Positions 29,928 through 40,018 are shown, counted from the stretch's first letter. The stretch: DNA of 64,000 nucleotides from Brevibacterium sp. UCMA 11754 (GCF_021532275.1 NZ_JACBOT010000008.1:1-64000); one strand, 5' to 3'. Notes: a model not told the origin generated them from the sequence alone. Numbers and translations: made by a program.

Positions 29928-29943
29928 CCTTGGGAAACCAAGG
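29928..29943 (+). other. GAAA-tetraloop hairpin in the rpsM leader
   Basis: CCTTGG (29928-29933), GAAA, CCAAGG (29938-29943). A GNRA tetraloop on a perfect 6-bp stem about 50 bases before rpsM. Confidence 0.6.
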
Positions 29944-29990
29944 ACAGGTCTGCATCAGCACCTCCGGAACTACAACAGGAGATAGTACCT

Positions 29991-30359
29991 ATGGCACGAC
30001 TTGCCGGAGTCGACATCCCGCGTGAAAAGCGCGTGGAAGTCGCCTTGACTTATATCTACGGTGTGGGCCGCACCCGTGCGCGCCAGACCCTGACGGAAAC
30101 GGGAATCAGCCCTGATACCCGTGTGAAGGACTTGAGCGATGCCGAGCTCGTCCAGTTGCGTGACTTCATCGAGGGCACATTCCAGGTTGAGGGCGACCTC
30201 CGACGTGAGGTTGCTGCCGACATTCGCCGCAAGGTGGAGATCGGAAGCTACGAAGGCCTGCGTCACCGCCGCGGTCTGCCGGTTCGCGGACAGCGGACCA
30301 AGACGAATGCGCGTACCCGCAAGGGACCGAAGCGCACCGTGGCCGGTAAGAAGAAGTAA
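29991..30359 (+). CDS. rpsM: 30S ribosomal protein S13
   Basis: A 122-residue S13 of the 30S head, forming bridges B1a/b with the 50[34 protein letters not shown] and the basic tail [33 protein letters not shown] precedes the ATG. The 188-base gap after rpmJ is structured. Confidence 0.98.
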   Translation: MARLAGVDIPREKRVEVALTYIYGVGRTRARQTLTETGISPDTRVKDLSDAELVQLRDFIEGTFQVEGDLRREVAADIRRKVEIGSYEGLRHRRGLPVRGQRTKTNARTRKGPKRTVAGKKK

Positions 30360-30410
30360 CATGCTCACCCGGTTGACCAGCATCAGCCACCTCGATCAGG
30401 AGTAAAACAC

Positions 30411-30815
30411 ATGCCTCCCAAGTCACGCGCCGCTACAGTGCGCAAGCCTCGCCGCAAGCTCAAGAAGAATATCGTTGCCGGCCAGGCACACATCAAGTCA
30501 ACTTTCAACAACACCATCGTGTCGATCACCGATCCGACCGGTGCTGTCATCTCCTGGGCCTCCTCAGGTGAGGTCGGCTTCAAGGGTTCGCGCAAGTCGA
30601 CCCCTTACGCCGCGCAGATGGCCGCGGAATCCGCTGCCCGTCGCGCACAGGAGCACGGCCTCAAGAAGGTCGACGTCTTCGTCAAGGGACCAGGTTCGGG
30701 ACGCGAAACCGCGATCCGTTCGCTGCAGGCCGCCGGTCTGGAACTGGGCACCATTCAGGATGTCACTCCAGTTCCGTTCAACGGCTGCCGTCCCACCAAG
30801 CGCCGCCGCGGCTGA
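30411..30815 (+). CDS. rpsK: 30S ribosomal protein S11
   Basis: A 134-residue S11 of the platform: [46 protein letters not shown] and the end [22 protein letters not shown] precedes the ATG. rpsD, which follows in some bacteria, is not here; rpoA comes next. Confidence 0.98.
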   Translation: MPPKSRAATVRKPRRKLKKNIVAGQAHIKSTFNNTIVSITDPTGAVISWASSGEVGFKGSRKSTPYAAQMAAESAARRAQEHGLKKVDVFVKGPGSGRETAIRSLQAAGLELGTIQDVTPVPFNGCRPTKRRRG

Positions 30816-30828
30816 TCCTTCCGTGTAT

Positions 30829-30868
30829 CTGCGACCGATGACGGGGCAAGCCCCGGCATCAGTCGCAG
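30829..30868 (+). other. Stable stem-loop between rpsK and rpoA
   Basis: CTGCGAC (30829-30835) pairs with GTCGCAG (30862-30868), then GATG/CATC and CGGGG/CCCCG inside, separated by single mismatches, around a CAAG loop. No T-run follows, so it is more likely attenuation or processing than full termination. Confidence 0.65.
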
Positions 30869-30966
30869 AGCGGATTCCAAGATAAACCGAACCGTTCTTC
30901 ATGGCTTCAGGCCATGACGTGCAGTGCGAACGTCATATAGCGGATGTTCGCTGAAAGGAAGCCCAC

Positions 30967-31965
30967 GTGCTCATTGCACAGCGCCCAACGCTCACGGAAG
31001 AAGTCGTCTCCGAGAATCGCTCACGGTTCGCCATCGAACCACTCGAGCCAGGATTCGGCTACACCCTCGGCAACTCGCTTCGTCGTACCCTGCTGTCGTC
31101 GATTCCAGGTGCCGCCGTCACATCCATCCGGATCGACGGTGTGCTCCACGAGTTCAGCACCGTTCCAGGAGTCAAGGAGGATGTCACTGAGTTCATCCTC
31201 AACCTGAAGTCCCTGGTCGTGTCCTCGGAATTCGATGAACCGGTCGTTGCCTACCTGCGCAAGCAGGGCCCCGGCACCGTGACTGCCGCCGATGTCTCTG
31301 CTCCTGCCGGAGTCGAGATCCATAACCCAGATCTGCATATCGCCACGTTGAATGGTGAAGGCCGTCTGGACATGGAGCTGACCATCGAACGTGGACGCGG
31401 ATACGTTTCGAGCGCTCAGAACAAGAATGCGGATGCAGAGATCGGTCGGGTCCCCGTTGACTCGATCTACTCGCCGGTTCTCAAGGTCACCTACAAGGTC
31501 GAGGCCACTCGTGTTGAGCAGCGCACCGACTTTGATCGCCTGGTGCTCGACATTGAGACCAAGCCGTCGATGACCCCACGCGATGCGATTGCATCTGCGG
31601 GTAAGACACTGGTCGAACTCTTCGGCCTGGCTCGGGAACTCAACGTCGAAGCCGAAGGCATCGAGATCGGACCCTCGCCGGTTGACGCAGCTCTGGCTGC
31701 CGATCTGGCACTGGCCATCGAAGATCTCGATCTGACCGTGCGCTCCTACAACTGCCTCAAGCGCGAAGGAATCCACACCGTCGGCGAACTCGTTGCCCGC
31801 AGCGAAGCCGATCTGATGGATATCCGCAACTTTGGTTCGAAGTCGATCGACGAAGTGAAGGCCAAGCTCAACGAGCTGGGCCTGAGCCTCAAGGACAGTC
31901 CCGCCGGGTTCGAACCCGGTCTCGTTGATGAGGACCAGTCCTACGTCGAAGACGAACAGTACTGA
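30967..31965 (+). CDS. rpoA: RNA polymerase subunit alpha
   Basis: A 332-residue alpha subunit. The NTD dimerisation region has [35 protein letters not shown]; the CTD (about 245-315, [38 protein letters not shown]) contacts UP elements and activators. GTG start after GAAAGGAAG. The 151-base gap from rpsK holds a stem-loop, which could set alpha output relative to ribosomal proteins. Confidence 0.98.
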   Translation: MLIAQRPTLTEEVVSENRSRFAIEPLEPGFGYTLGNSLRRTLLSSIPGAAVTSIRIDGVLHEFSTVPGVKEDVTEFILNLKSLVVSSEFDEPVVAYLRKQGPGTVTAADVSAPAGVEIHNPDLHIATLNGEGRLDMELTIERGRGYVSSAQNKNADAEIGRVPVDSIYSPVLKVTYKVEATRVEQRTDFDRLVLDIETKPSMTPRDAIASAGKTLVELFGLARELNVEAEGIEIGPSPVDAALAADLALAIEDLDLTVRSYNCLKREGIHTVGELVARSEADLMDIRNFGSKSIDEVKAKLNELGLSLKDSPAGFEPGLVDEDQSYVEDEQY

Positions 31966-31988
31966 TTAAGACCTAGGAGTAAGACACT

Positions 31989-32546
31989 ATGCCAACCCCA
32001 ACCAAGGGTCCTCGTCTCGGAGGCTCCCCAACACACGAGCGCATGATGCTCAACAACATGGCTGCGGCCCTGTTCGAGCACAAGAAGATCACCACGACCG
32101 TGACCAAGGCCAAGCGCCTGCGTCCGGTGGCGGAACGTATGATCACTCATGCCAAGAAGGGCGACCTCGCCGCCCGTCGTCGCGTGCTCGGAAAGATCGG
32201 CGACAAGTCGATCGTGCACGAGCTGTTCACCTCGATCGCCGAAACCATGGCCGAGCGTCCCGGCGGATACACGCGTATCACCAAGATCGGTCCCCGTGCC
32301 GGTGACAATGCGCCCATGGCCGTCATCGAACTGGTTCTCGAGCCCTACTCGCCGAAGCAGGCAACTGTGAAGGAAGCCGAGCAGGCCACCGAGACCGCAG
32401 CAACGGCGAACACGAGCGAAGAGGTCGTCGAAGAGGCTCCTGCTGAGTCCACTGAGGAAGCAGCCGACTCGGCCGCAACCGAAGAGGTCGCAACCGAAGA
32501 GGTCGCTGAAGAAGCAACCGACGAAAGCGCCGAAGAGACCAAGTAA
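31989..32546 (+). CDS. rplQ: 50S ribosomal protein L17 with acidic C-terminal tail
   Basis: A 185-residue L17. The core (1-120, [34 protein letters not shown]) is standard. Residues 122-185 form a low-complexity tail of Glu, Ala and Thr ([30 protein letters not shown]). E. coli L17 is 127 residues. Such tails occur in other actinobacteria; function unknown. Last gene of the operon, followed by two inverted repeats. Confidence 0.97.
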   Translation: MPTPTKGPRLGGSPTHERMMLNNMAAALFEHKKITTTVTKAKRLRPVAERMITHAKKGDLAARRRVLGKIGDKSIVHELFTSIAETMAERPGGYTRITKIGPRAGDNAPMAVIELVLEPYSPKQATVKEAEQATETAATANTSEEVVEEAPAESTEEAADSAATEEVATEEVAEEATDESAEETK

Positions 32547-32566
32547 GACTCTTCAGTCGCAACAAC

Positions 32567-32597
32567 TCAGGCGGGCACCCGATGGGTGCCCGCCTGA
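32567..32597 (+). terminator. Terminator after rplQ
   Basis: TCAGGCGGGCACCC (32567-32580) pairs perfectly with GGGTGCCCGCCTGA (32584-32597), GAT loop, then AGTGTATT. Confidence 0.9.
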
Positions 32598-32692
32598 AGT
32601 GTATTCACAGGAGAGTGGTCGTGTACGGGATGCAAGAGGAGTCTCAGCACCTCCCGTCAGGACCATGTCGCACTCACTAGTCGGGCAGCAAC

Positions 32693-32742
32693 CACTCAGC
32701 GGCTATTCCTCCCGGTGCTGGTGGAGGAATAGCCGCTGAGTG
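32693..32742. terminator. Second, bidirectional inverted repeat between rplQ and putP
   Basis: A perfect 20-bp inverted repeat (32693-32712 with 32723-32742) around a 10-base loop, about 95 bases after the rplQ terminator and 72 bases past the putP stop on the other strand. Probably the putP terminator and a fail-safe for the ribosomal operon. Confidence 0.8.
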
Positions 32743-32813
32743 TAGGGCATGATGAAGGTGGCGGACTCAGCTCGCCCGACGCACTTGAGTCCGTCAGGCG
32801 AGCCGTTGGTCCC

Positions 32814-34334
32814 TCACTTCACTCGTGAGAGTTCAACTGATTCGTCGAATTCGCGGTCTGTGTCCGCATTGGGCTTGTACGTGAACCTGCTGACCACGAC
32901 CGCCACAATGAGGTTGATGGCGAAGCCGGGAATGATCTCGTAGATCGATTCTGTCAGCGGTGTGCTGACCTGTCCCCAGATGAACGCTACTGCAGCACCC
33001 GAGATGAGTCCGAACAGCGCGCCCCAGTTGCTGAGCTTCTTCCAGAACAGGGTCAGCAGCACGATCGGCCCGAAGGAGGCACCGAAGCCGGCCCAGGCGA
33101 ATGCCACCAGATCGAGGATACTGTTCGACGGCGATATCGCCAACAGTACGGCGATGATCGCGACGACCAGGATGCCGAGGCGACCGAGGAGGACATAGGT
33201 CTTGTCCTGCAGGGTGCGCTTGGAACCAGTGCGCAGCGCCGCGATCTTGTAGAGATCCTCGATGAGAGCCGAAGAGGTGACGACGAGCTGCGATGAAATC
33301 GTCGACATGATCGCCGCGAGCACCGCAGCCAGGACCAGTCCCGCGATGAATGGGTGGAAGAGGATCTGAGCCAGATCCAGGAACACCGTCTCCGGGTCGG
33401 TTGGTTCCATATCGGCATGCTCGGAGAAGTAGGAGATCCCGACGATCGAGGTGGCGATGGCCCCGAGAGCGGAGATTCCCATCCACCCAACACCGATCCG
33501 GCGAGCCACTTTCGCATCCGCAGGAGTCCGCAGCGCCATGAACCGCACGATGATGTGCGGCTGGCCGAAGTAGCCCAGACCCCAGGCGAGAGCAGAGATG
33601 ACAGCCAGGTAGGTGCCACCGGCCCAGAACGGTCCGCTGCCGAAGACGTTGAGCAGGCTGGGATCGATCTCCTTGACGTTGGAGATCACATGTGACGGAC
33701 CGCCAGCGTTGACCACCGCGACGATCGGGACCGCGATGAGTGCGGCGAACATCAGCAGGCCCTGGGCAACGTCGGTGAGTGTGGCACCGAGGAATCCGCC
33801 GAACAGCGTGTAGATCATGGTGATGGCCGCGACGATGAGCATGCCGGCGAGATAATTCAGGCCGAAGCTCGATTCGAAGAACTTGCCAGCTGCCACCATG
33901 CCGGAGGAGACGTAGAAGGTGAAGAAGACCAGGATGATGACACCGCAGACGATGCGCAGCAGGCGGGTGTTGTCCTTCAGACGCTGCTCGAAGAAGCTGG
34001 GAATGGTGATCGAGTCACCGGCCTTCTCCGTGAATGACCGCAGACGAGGGGCCACGAACTTCCAGTTCACCCAGGCTCCGGCGGTCAGACCCACAGCGAT
34101 CCAAGCCTCGACCAATCCCGCCGCGTAGATGGCTCCGGGCAGCCCCATGAGCAGCCAGCCGGACATGTCCGAGGCTCCGGCGCTCAGTGCGGCAACGCTG
34201 GGGCGCAGCCCGCGGCCAGCCAACATGTAGTCGTCGAGGCTGTTCTTGGTTTTGCGGTACGCGAACCAGCCGATGGCCAGCATTCCTGCAAAGTACAGGA
34301 CGATTGCAATTGTGCGGAAAGTGGTTTCCGTCAT
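32814..34334 (-). CDS. putP: Sodium/proline symporter PutP
   Basis: A 506-residue sodium:solute symporter with about 13 membrane helices. ALSAGASDMSGWLLMGLPGAIYAAG carries the Na+/proline site of PutP, and helix 8-9 contains STISSQLVVTSSALIEDLY. It imports proline for nutrition or osmoprotection. AAAGGAG lies 8 bases before the ATG. No proline dehydrogenase is adjacent. Confidence 0.93.
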   Translation of the reverse strand: MTETTFRTIAIVLYFAGMLAIGWFAYRKTKNSLDDYMLAGRGLRPSVAALSAGASDMSGWLLMGLPGAIYAAGLVEAWIAVGLTAGAWVNWKFVAPRLRSFTEKAGDSITIPSFFEQRLKDNTRLLRIVCGVIILVFFTFYVSSGMVAAGKFFESSFGLNYLAGMLIVAAITMIYTLFGGFLGATLTDVAQGLLMFAALIAVPIVAVVNAGGPSHVISNVKEIDPSLLNVFGSGPFWAGGTYLAVISALAWGLGYFGQPHIIVRFMALRTPADAKVARRIGVGWMGISALGAIATSIVGISYFSEHADMEPTDPETVFLDLAQILFHPFIAGLVLAAVLAAIMSTISSQLVVTSSALIEDLYKIAALRTGSKRTLQDKTYVLLGRLGILVVAIIAVLLAISPSNSILDLVAFAWAGFGASFGPIVLLTLFWKKLSNWGALFGLISGAAVAFIWGQVSTPLTESIYEIIPGFAINLIVAVVVSRFTYKPNADTDREFDESVELSRVK

Positions 34335-34445
34335 TAAAGTCGTCTCCTTTTGTAAACCGGGGCGACTCTACAACGGATTGCGCAACGGGTGTGAATTGCC
34401 TAAGAGAATGGTCAAGGCTTATTCAGGGTCGCCGAGGTGCTCCGA

Positions 34446-35297
34446 TCAGTTGAAGACGACCGTGCGGTGCCCGTCCATGAGGACACGTCCTTCTGCATGC
34501 CAGGCCACGGCCCGTGCGAGCACCGCTGCTTCGACATCCTGGCCGCGCTGGACGAAGTCGGCGATATTGCGATTGTGATCGACGCGAGCGACATCCTGTT
34601 CGATGATCGGCCCCTCGTCGAGATCGGGGGTGACGTAGTGGGCTGTGGCTCCGATGATCTTCACTCCCCGGGCGTGCGCCTGGTGATACGGTTTTGCGCC
34701 CTTGAAACTGGGCAGGAACGAGTGGTGGATGTTGATGACCCGGCCCTCGAGCCGAGCACACAGATCGGGGGAGAGGATCTGCATGTACCGGGCGAGGACG
34801 ATGAGCTCGACGTCAAGCTCATCGACGAGTCCGCTCAGTCGCGCCTCAGCAGCATCCTTGGTCTCACGAGTGATCGGAATGTGGTGGAAGTCGTGGCCGT
34901 GGAATTCGGCCAGTGGCCGCAGGGAGTCATGGTTGCCGGCCACACCGACGATATCGATGGGCAGCTGACCCGAGCTCTGCTGGAACAGCAGAGTGTTGAG
35001 GCAGTGCGCGGCCTTCGACACGAGGACGAGAGTTCTCGTCTTCTTCTCCACCGGCTGGAGACTGAGCGTCATATCGAAACGGTGAGCCGCCTCGGCGAGT
35101 GAAGACTCCAGGGCATCGGCATCGCAATCGCGGTTCGTGACGAACTGGACGCGGAGGAAGAACTGGAGGGAATCGGGGGAGGAGAACTGCTGGGACTCGG
35201 TGATGTTGGCACCGAGTGAGGCGAGGACCCCGGTCACGGCATGCACGATTCCGGTTGCGTCCGGGCAGGTGACTCGCAGGATCCATTCTCGACTCAT
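34446..35297 (-). CDS. purU: Formyltetrahydrofolate deformylase
   Basis: A 283-residue hydrolase of 10-formyl-THF to formate and THF, balancing one-carbon pools. An N-terminal ACT domain (about 1-75, [27 protein letters not shown]) precedes the formyltransferase fold with the catalytic Asn-His-Asp set in [15 protein letters not shown] and [13 protein letters not shown]. The ATG at 35297 fits the ACT start; the frame runs on to 35453 without homologous sequence. No SD; TAGAAT lies 7 bases upstream, suggesting a leaderless mRNA. Divergent from glyA-folD. Confidence 0.95.
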   Translation of the reverse strand: MSREWILRVTCPDATGIVHAVTGVLASLGANITESQQFSSPDSLQFFLRVQFVTNRDCDADALESSLAEAAHRFDMTLSLQPVEKKTRTLVLVSKAAHCLNTLLFQQSSGQLPIDIVGVAGNHDSLRPLAEFHGHDFHHIPITRETKDAAEARLSGLVDELDVELIVLARYMQILSPDLCARLEGRVINIHHSFLPSFKGAKPYHQAHARGVKIIGATAHYVTPDLDEGPIIEQDVARVDHNRNIADFVQRGQDVEAAVLARAVAWHAEGRVLMDGHRTVVFN

Positions 35298-35342
35298 GCG
35301 ATCGATTCTAATGGTCGTACCCGGTGTGGCCCGAAACCGGCC

Positions 35343-35358
35343 CGTCATCCGGATGACG
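35343..35358. promoter_or_regulatory. Perfect 16-bp palindrome between purU and glyA
   Basis: CGTCATCCGGATGACG is a perfect palindrome near the centre of the 168-base divergent region, close to where the purU -35 would fall. Candidate operator for an unidentified regulator of the one-carbon genes. Confidence 0.45.
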
Positions 35359-35465
35359 AACGGCTCATCGGTGTGATCTGGTTCGCTGTTAGCATTGTTT
35401 CCGGGTGCTCGCGGAGCCGATCGCGGCGTCCCTCTCATCACTTTGGATGCCACAGGAGTGTATAC

Positions 35466-36740
35466 ATGACTGATAACACGATGCAGGCTTCGCTTGCAGA
35501 CATCGATCCACAGATCGCGGAAGTCCTCGACCAGGAATTGGGCCGTCAGCGTTCGACTCTCGAGATGATCGCCTCGGAGAACTTCGTGCCGCGCGCAGTG
35601 CTGCAGGCACAGGGATCCGTGCTGACGAACAAGTACGCCGAGGGTTACCCCGGGAAGCGCTACTACGGTGGCTGCGAGTACGTCGATGTCGCTGAGACTC
35701 TCGCCATCGACCGGGCCAAGAGCCTCTTCGGTGCCGAATACGCGAACGTGCAGTCACACTCCGGTGCCTCGGCCAACGCCGCCGTGATGCACGCACTCGC
35801 CCGCCACGGTGACAAGATGCTCGGCTTGTCGTTGGCCCACGGGGGTCACCTCACCCATGGCATGAAGATCAACTTCTCGGGACGCCTCTACGACGTCGCC
35901 TCCTATGAAGTTGATCCCGACACCTACCGCATCGACATGGACAAGGTGCGTGAGCGAGCACTCGAGCATCGCCCCGAGGTCATCGTTGCAGGCTGGTCTG
36001 CCTACCCGCGCCAGCTCGACTTCCAGGCCTTCCGCGACATCGCCGACGAAGTCGGAGCGAAGCTCTGGGTCGACATGGCCCACTTCGCCGGACTTGTCGC
36101 CGCCGGCCTGCACCCCAACCCGGTGCCCTTCGCCGATGTCGTGTCATCGACGGTGCACAAGACCATCGGCGGTCCACGCTCAGGCTTCATCCTCGGCAAG
36201 GAGGAGTACGCGAAGAAGCTGAACTCCGCCGTCTTCCCGGGACAGCAGGGCGGACCGCTGATGCACGTGATCGCGGCCAAGGCAGTGGCGTTCAAGCTCG
36301 CCGCGTCCGAAGAGTTCAAGGCCCGCCAGGAACGGACCGTGCGCGGAGCCCAGATCTTGGCTGAGCGACTCTTGGCCGACGATGTCGCCAAGGCTGGGGC
36401 AACGGTCCTGACCGGCGGAACCGACGTTCACCTGGTCCTCGTCGATCTGCGCAACTCGGCCTTGGACGGCCAGCAGGCAGAAGACCTCCTGCACGAAGTC
36501 GGAATCACTGTGAACCGCAACGCCGTTCCGTTCGATCCCAGGCCGCCCATGGTGACCTCCGGTCTGCGTATCGGCACCCCTGCTCTGGCCACCCGCGGGT
36601 TCGGCGATGCCGAGTTCACCGAGGTCGCCGATGTCATCGCCGAGGCGCTGAAGCCCGGTGCGAACGTCGACGCACTCAGCGCTCGGGTCAAGAAGCTCAG
36701 CGACAACTTCCCCCTCTACGAAGATCTGGAGCAGTACTGA
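35466..36740 (+). CDS. glyA: Serine hydroxymethyltransferase
   Basis: A 424-residue PLP enzyme interconverting serine + THF with glycine + 5,10-methylene-THF. The Schiff-base lysine is in [41 protein letters not shown] and [18 protein letters not shown] are family signatures. ATG 35466 has AGGAG about 9 bases upstream. Its TGA overlaps the folD ATG, so both are coupled. Confidence 0.97.
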   Translation: MTDNTMQASLADIDPQIAEVLDQELGRQRSTLEMIASENFVPRAVLQAQGSVLTNKYAEGYPGKRYYGGCEYVDVAETLAIDRAKSLFGAEYANVQSHSGASANAAVMHALARHGDKMLGLSLAHGGHLTHGMKINFSGRLYDVASYEVDPDTYRIDMDKVRERALEHRPEVIVAGWSAYPRQLDFQAFRDIADEVGAKLWVDMAHFAGLVAAGLHPNPVPFADVVSSTVHKTIGGPRSGFILGKEEYAKKLNSAVFPGQQGGPLMHVIAAKAVAFKLAASEEFKARQERTVRGAQILAERLLADDVAKAGATVLTGGTDVHLVLVDLRNSALDGQQAEDLLHEVGITVNRNAVPFDPRPPMVTSGLRIGTPALATRGFGDAEFTEVADVIAEALKPGANVDALSARVKKLSDNFPLYEDLEQY

Positions 36741-37627
36741 TGGCGGCACAGATACTTGACGGCAAGGCCTGTGCAAAGGAGATCAAGGAAGAGCTGAGGA
36801 CGGCCGTCGCGGACCTGGCCGAGCAGGGCATCATTCCCGGCTTGGCCACGGTCCTCGTCGGTGAGGATCCGGGGTCGAAGTGGTATGTGGCGGGAAAGCA
36901 CCGTGACTGCGCCGAGGTGGGCATCCATTCCATCCGACGTGATCTTCCGGAATCGGTGAGCCAGGACGAGCTCCTGTCGGTCATCGACGAGCTCAACGCC
37001 GATGACGAATGCACCGGATACATCGTGCAGCTGCCGTTGCCGTCTCATATCGACACGGACACGGTCCTCGAACGCATCGACCCGGCCAAGGACGCGGACG
37101 GGCTGCATCCGACCAACCTCGGCCGGCTCATGCTCAATGTCAACCGGGAGATCACCACTCCGCTGCCGTGCACCCCACGTGGAGTCATCGAGCTGATGGC
37201 GCGCAACGGGGTCGAACTGGCCGGCAAGCATGTGGTGGTCGTCGGCCGTGGTGTCACCGTCGGCCGGTCGATCGGTGCGCTGCTGACCCGCCGCGAGTAC
37301 AACGCCACGGTGACGCTGACGCACACCGGAACGACGAATCTGCCCGAGCTGCTGGCTCAGGCCGACATCATCGTCGCCGCCGCGGGCTCGGCTCGGATCG
37401 TGACCGCCGACGCGGTCAAGCCTGGTGCGGTCGTCCTCGATGTCGGAGTCTCACGCGAAGAGGACCCGGAGACGGGGAAGTCGAAGATCGTAGGAGATGT
37501 GGACCCTGCAGTCGCCGAGGTGGCGGCTTGGGTGTCACCGAACCCCGGCGGAGTCGGGCCCATGACTCGGGCGCTGCTTCTGAAGAACGTCGTCGACGTC
37601 GCTCAGCGGGCGGTCGCAGCCGCCTGA
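36740..37627 (+). CDS. folD: Methylenetetrahydrofolate dehydrogenase/cyclohydrolase FolD
   Basis: A 295-residue bifunctional enzyme that converts methylene-THF through methenyl- to formyl-THF, the substrate of purU. Signatures are [25 protein letters not shown], the Rossmann motif [15 protein letters not shown] and [15 protein letters not shown]. One-base overlap with glyA. A perfect hairpin terminator follows. Confidence 0.97.
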   Translation: MAAQILDGKACAKEIKEELRTAVADLAEQGIIPGLATVLVGEDPGSKWYVAGKHRDCAEVGIHSIRRDLPESVSQDELLSVIDELNADDECTGYIVQLPLPSHIDTDTVLERIDPAKDADGLHPTNLGRLMLNVNREITTPLPCTPRGVIELMARNGVELAGKHVVVVGRGVTVGRSIGALLTRREYNATVTLTHTGTTNLPELLAQADIIVAAAGSARIVTADAVKPGAVVLDVGVSREEDPETGKSKIVGDVDPAVAEVAAWVSPNPGGVGPMTRALLLKNVVDVAQRAVAAA

Positions 37628-37643
37628 ACGGTTCAAGTTCTCA

Positions 37644-37685
37644 GACCGACGGCCTCCCACATCAGTGTGTGGGAGGCCGTCGGTC
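37644..37685. terminator. Terminator between folD and the acetyltransferase
   Basis: A 17-bp perfect stem (37644-37660 with 37669-37685), extended by one A-T pair into the loop. It lies between convergent genes, so it can serve both. Confidence 0.9.
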
Positions 37686-37734
37686 TCGGTTCTGCTGGTC
37701 CGGTCTCTGTTCGCTGGTCAGGCCGGTGTGTTCG

Positions 37735-38223
37735 TCATTCCTCGAGGAGTTTGAGCTCGAAGAACACCCGTGGATCTCCGGCACCCGCATAGTCTTCGAT
37801 GAGTTCACCGGTGAACCCGAGTGAGGAATGGAACGAGATCGCTGCGGAAGAATCCGGCAAGGTTGTGGCCTGCACCGATGAGACTCCCAAGGTTCGCGAG
37901 TGTTCGATGAAGTGCTGGTACAGGTGACGGCCGATTCCCTTATGTCGGAAATCAGATCGGGCGGCAACCAGGTGGATGTAGGAAGGGCCATCATGGGGGA
38001 TGACGCCGAGCAGATAGCCGACGATCTCCGAACGGTATCTGGCCACCAGACCCGAGGTCACGAACTGGCGGAACCAGTAGGCATCGTGATCGCCGCTCAG
38101 GTCCCGGTCTCCCCAGAAGTTCTCCTGCGCACCGAGCAGGAACTCGCGCATCTCACGGGCGTCTACTTCGTCAAGCGGGCTGATGCTCAGCTGCTCAGAA
38201 TCGAAAGTCTCGTCAACAGCCAT
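37735..38223 (-). CDS. GNAT-family N-acetyltransferase
   Basis: A 162-residue GNAT protein. The acetyl-CoA loop reads ARSDFRHKGIGRHLYQHFIEH (Q/RxxGxG/A type), followed by the beta-5 region and SFHSSLGFTG. Substrate unknown. It is divergent from the exonuclease III homologue. Confidence 0.9.
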   Translation of the reverse strand: MAVDETFDSEQLSISPLDEVDAREMREFLLGAQENFWGDRDLSGDHDAYWFRQFVTSGLVARYRSEIVGYLLGVIPHDGPSYIHLVAARSDFRHKGIGRHLYQHFIEHSRTLGVSSVQATTLPDSSAAISFHSSLGFTGELIEDYAGAGDPRVFFELKLLEE

Positions 38224-38307
38224 TACGCCTCCTGAAATATGTTTCTTTCCATCACTCTATAACGCCCAAGCCCGTATGAGTAGTGCGCTCATGCCATGAT
38301 AGAACAC

Positions 38308-39120
38308 ATGATTCGGATTGCATCAGTCAACGTCAACGGAGTTCGAGCGGCATGGAGAAAGGGGATGCCCACCTGGGTGGACAGCGCGAAACCTGACTTC
38401 ATCACACTGCAGGAAGTCCGGGCCGCCAACGACATCGCCCTCAAAGTGCTCGAGGACACCGAGTACACCACGATCAGCCACGACGCCGAGGCGAAGGGAC
38501 GTGCCGGAGTCGCCGTCATGGCTCGCACGGAGCCGGCCGAGGTACGCGAAGGCCTCGGTGCGGACGGGTACTTCGACCGCGCCGGTCGGTGGGTGGAAAC
38601 GGATTACCGCCTCGGTGACGGGTCGCTGCTGACTCTCGTATCGGCCTACGTCCATTCCGGTGAGGTGGACACTCCCAAACAGGAGGACAAGTACCGCTTC
38701 CTCGACCGAATGACCGTGCGCCTGCCCGAACTCGCACAGCACGCCGATCACGTGCTGGTCACCGGTGACCTCAACGTCTGCCACACCGAACGCGACCTGA
38801 AGAACTGGAAGGCCAACCGCAAGAAGGCGGGATTCTTGCCCGAGGAGCGTGCGTACTTCGACGGCTTCTTCGGCGATGTCGGCTTCGTCGACGTACACCG
38901 GAAGCTCAGCGGCGACGTCGATGGCCCCTACACCTGGTGGTCCATGCGCGGACAAGCCTTCGACAACAACGCCGGTTGGCGCATCGACTATCAGATGGCG
39001 ACACCGGAACTTGCCCAGGCGGCAGTCAAAGCCACGGTCGACAAAGCTGACAGCTGGGCCGAGCGCTGGTCCGATCACGCACCGCTCGTGATCGACTACG
39101 ACCTCCCCGCACCGAAGTAG
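38308..39120 (+). CDS. xthA: Exodeoxyribonuclease III homologue (XthA family)
   Basis: A 270-residue endonuclease/exonuclease/phosphatase-fold enzyme for AP-site and 3'-end repair. Conserved elements in order are VNVNGVRAAW, LQEVRA (metal Glu), SAYVHSG, TGDLNVCH (catalytic Asp/Asn), WWSMRGQAFDNNAGWRIDY and SDHAPLVID (catalytic His). ATG 38308 gives the family start MIRIASVNVNG; ATG 38296 would add four residues. There is no SD before either, and CATGAT lies 7 bases before 38308. Confidence 0.92.
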   Translation: MIRIASVNVNGVRAAWRKGMPTWVDSAKPDFITLQEVRAANDIALKVLEDTEYTTISHDAEAKGRAGVAVMARTEPAEVREGLGADGYFDRAGRWVETDYRLGDGSLLTLVSAYVHSGEVDTPKQEDKYRFLDRMTVRLPELAQHADHVLVTGDLNVCHTERDLKNWKANRKKAGFLPEERAYFDGFFGDVGFVDVHRKLSGDVDGPYTWWSMRGQAFDNNAGWRIDYQMATPELAQAAVKATVDKADSWAERWSDHAPLVIDYDLPAPK

Positions 39121-39143
39121 CTCAGGCTCGACTGGCTGGTCGT

Positions 39144-39476
39144 CTAGGTGTGTGAGGAGCCGAGTTCGATGAGCAGCACGCCGATGAGGATGAGACCGAT
39201 GCCGAAGAGCATCTTCCGCGTCAGCTTCTCCTTGAACAGCGCGCGACCGGCCAAGGCCGTCAGCGCCACCCCGGTGGCGGCCCAGATCCCGTAGGCCACG
39301 CCTAAGGGGATGCCGGTGCGCAGAGTCAGGCTGAGCAGGCTGAACGAGACGAGGTATCCGGCGGCGACTCCTGCATACCACCATCTGCTGCCGCCGACCG
39401 ATGCCATGCGCAGACAGATCGTGGCCGCGACCTCGAGGACGATTGCGGTGACGAGCAGAATCCAGCCGATGATCAT
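39144..39476 (-). CDS. SMR-family transporter subunit (second of a pair)
   Basis: A 110-residue protein with four helices. The essential membrane glutamate is in helix 1 (AIVLEVAATICLRMA), and helix 3 has the G-rich LGVAYGIWAATGVALTALAG. Paired SMR genes (EbrAB, YkkCD type) form heteromeric exporters of cationic compounds or guanidinium. Its ATG overlaps the stop of the other subunit by four bases, so they are coupled. Confidence 0.9.
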   Translation of the reverse strand: MIIGWILLVTAIVLEVAATICLRMASVGGSRWWYAGVAAGYLVSFSLLSLTLRTGIPLGVAYGIWAATGVALTALAGRALFKEKLTRKMLFGIGLILIGVLLIELGSSHT

Positions 39477-39910
39477 GACTCGTCTCCCAGCTCGCTCGAC
39501 TCTCTGGGCTCGTTCGACTCCTCTGTCTCGCTCTGTGGCGTGTTCGGGACGGACTGGTGTGCGTCGTCTTCGCGGTTGCCGACCTCGACGAGGATGACGC
39601 CGGCCATGATGAAGACGATTCCGGTGATCATGACGGGTGTGAGCGGTTCGGCGAAGAGGACGTGGGAGAGGATCGCGGTGAGCGCGACTCCCGCTGCGCC
39701 CCAGATTCCGTAGGCGATGCCAAGCGGCATACCGACGCGGAGGGTGAGGCTGAGGAAGACGAACGCTGCGGCATAGCCGAGGCCGACGAGGATATAGAGG
39801 GCGGGGGAGTCAAGAGCTCCCTTCAGCGCCAGGGTGCCGGTCACCTCGGCGATGATGGCACCCATCAGAAATAGCCATCTGCGCACATGACAATTGTCGG
39901 CCATGGTCAT
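39473..39910 (-). CDS. SMR-family transporter subunit (first of a pair) with hydrophilic tail
   Basis: A four-helix SMR core with the helix-1 glutamate (GAIIAEVTGTLALKGA) and helix-3 LGIAYGIWGAAGVALTA, followed by about 35 Glu/Ser/Asn-rich residues that the partner lacks. Start is ATG 39910 or 39904; the frame is open to 40006, but that would run across the hairpin at 39950-39991. No guanidine riboswitch is recognisable upstream, so the substrate is left open. Confidence 0.85.
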   Translation of the reverse strand: MTMADNCHVRRWLFLMGAIIAEVTGTLALKGALDSPALYILVGLGYAAAFVFLSLTLRVGMPLGIAYGIWGAAGVALTAILSHVLFAEPLTPVMITGIVFIMAGVILVEVGNREDDAHQSVPNTPQSETEESNEPRESSELGDES

Positions 39911-39949
39911 CCGGCAGGGAAATCGGGCAGCTTCTTTCTCCCGCGAAGA

Positions 39950-39991
39950 GGCCCGGGTCTGCGCGGAGGAATCTCCACACGGACCCGGGCC
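39950..39991 (-). terminator. Hairpin between ybdD and the SMR pair
   Basis: GGCCCGGGTC (39950-39959) pairs with GACCCGGGCC (39982-39991) across a 22-base loop. It lies directly downstream of cstA-ybdD and upstream of the SMR genes on the minus strand, probably the cstA operon terminator. Confidence 0.6.
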
Positions 39992-40018
39992 ACACTCAGG
40001 GCTCATCGGCGCTGAACG

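Noticed and set aside
35298..35465. Glycine or THF riboswitch before glyA
   Set aside because: No conserved aptamer core seen; the region is short and better explained by promoters and a palindrome.
39911..40018. Guanidine riboswitch upstream of the SMR pair
   Set aside because: Only a simple GC hairpin is present; no aptamer motifs.
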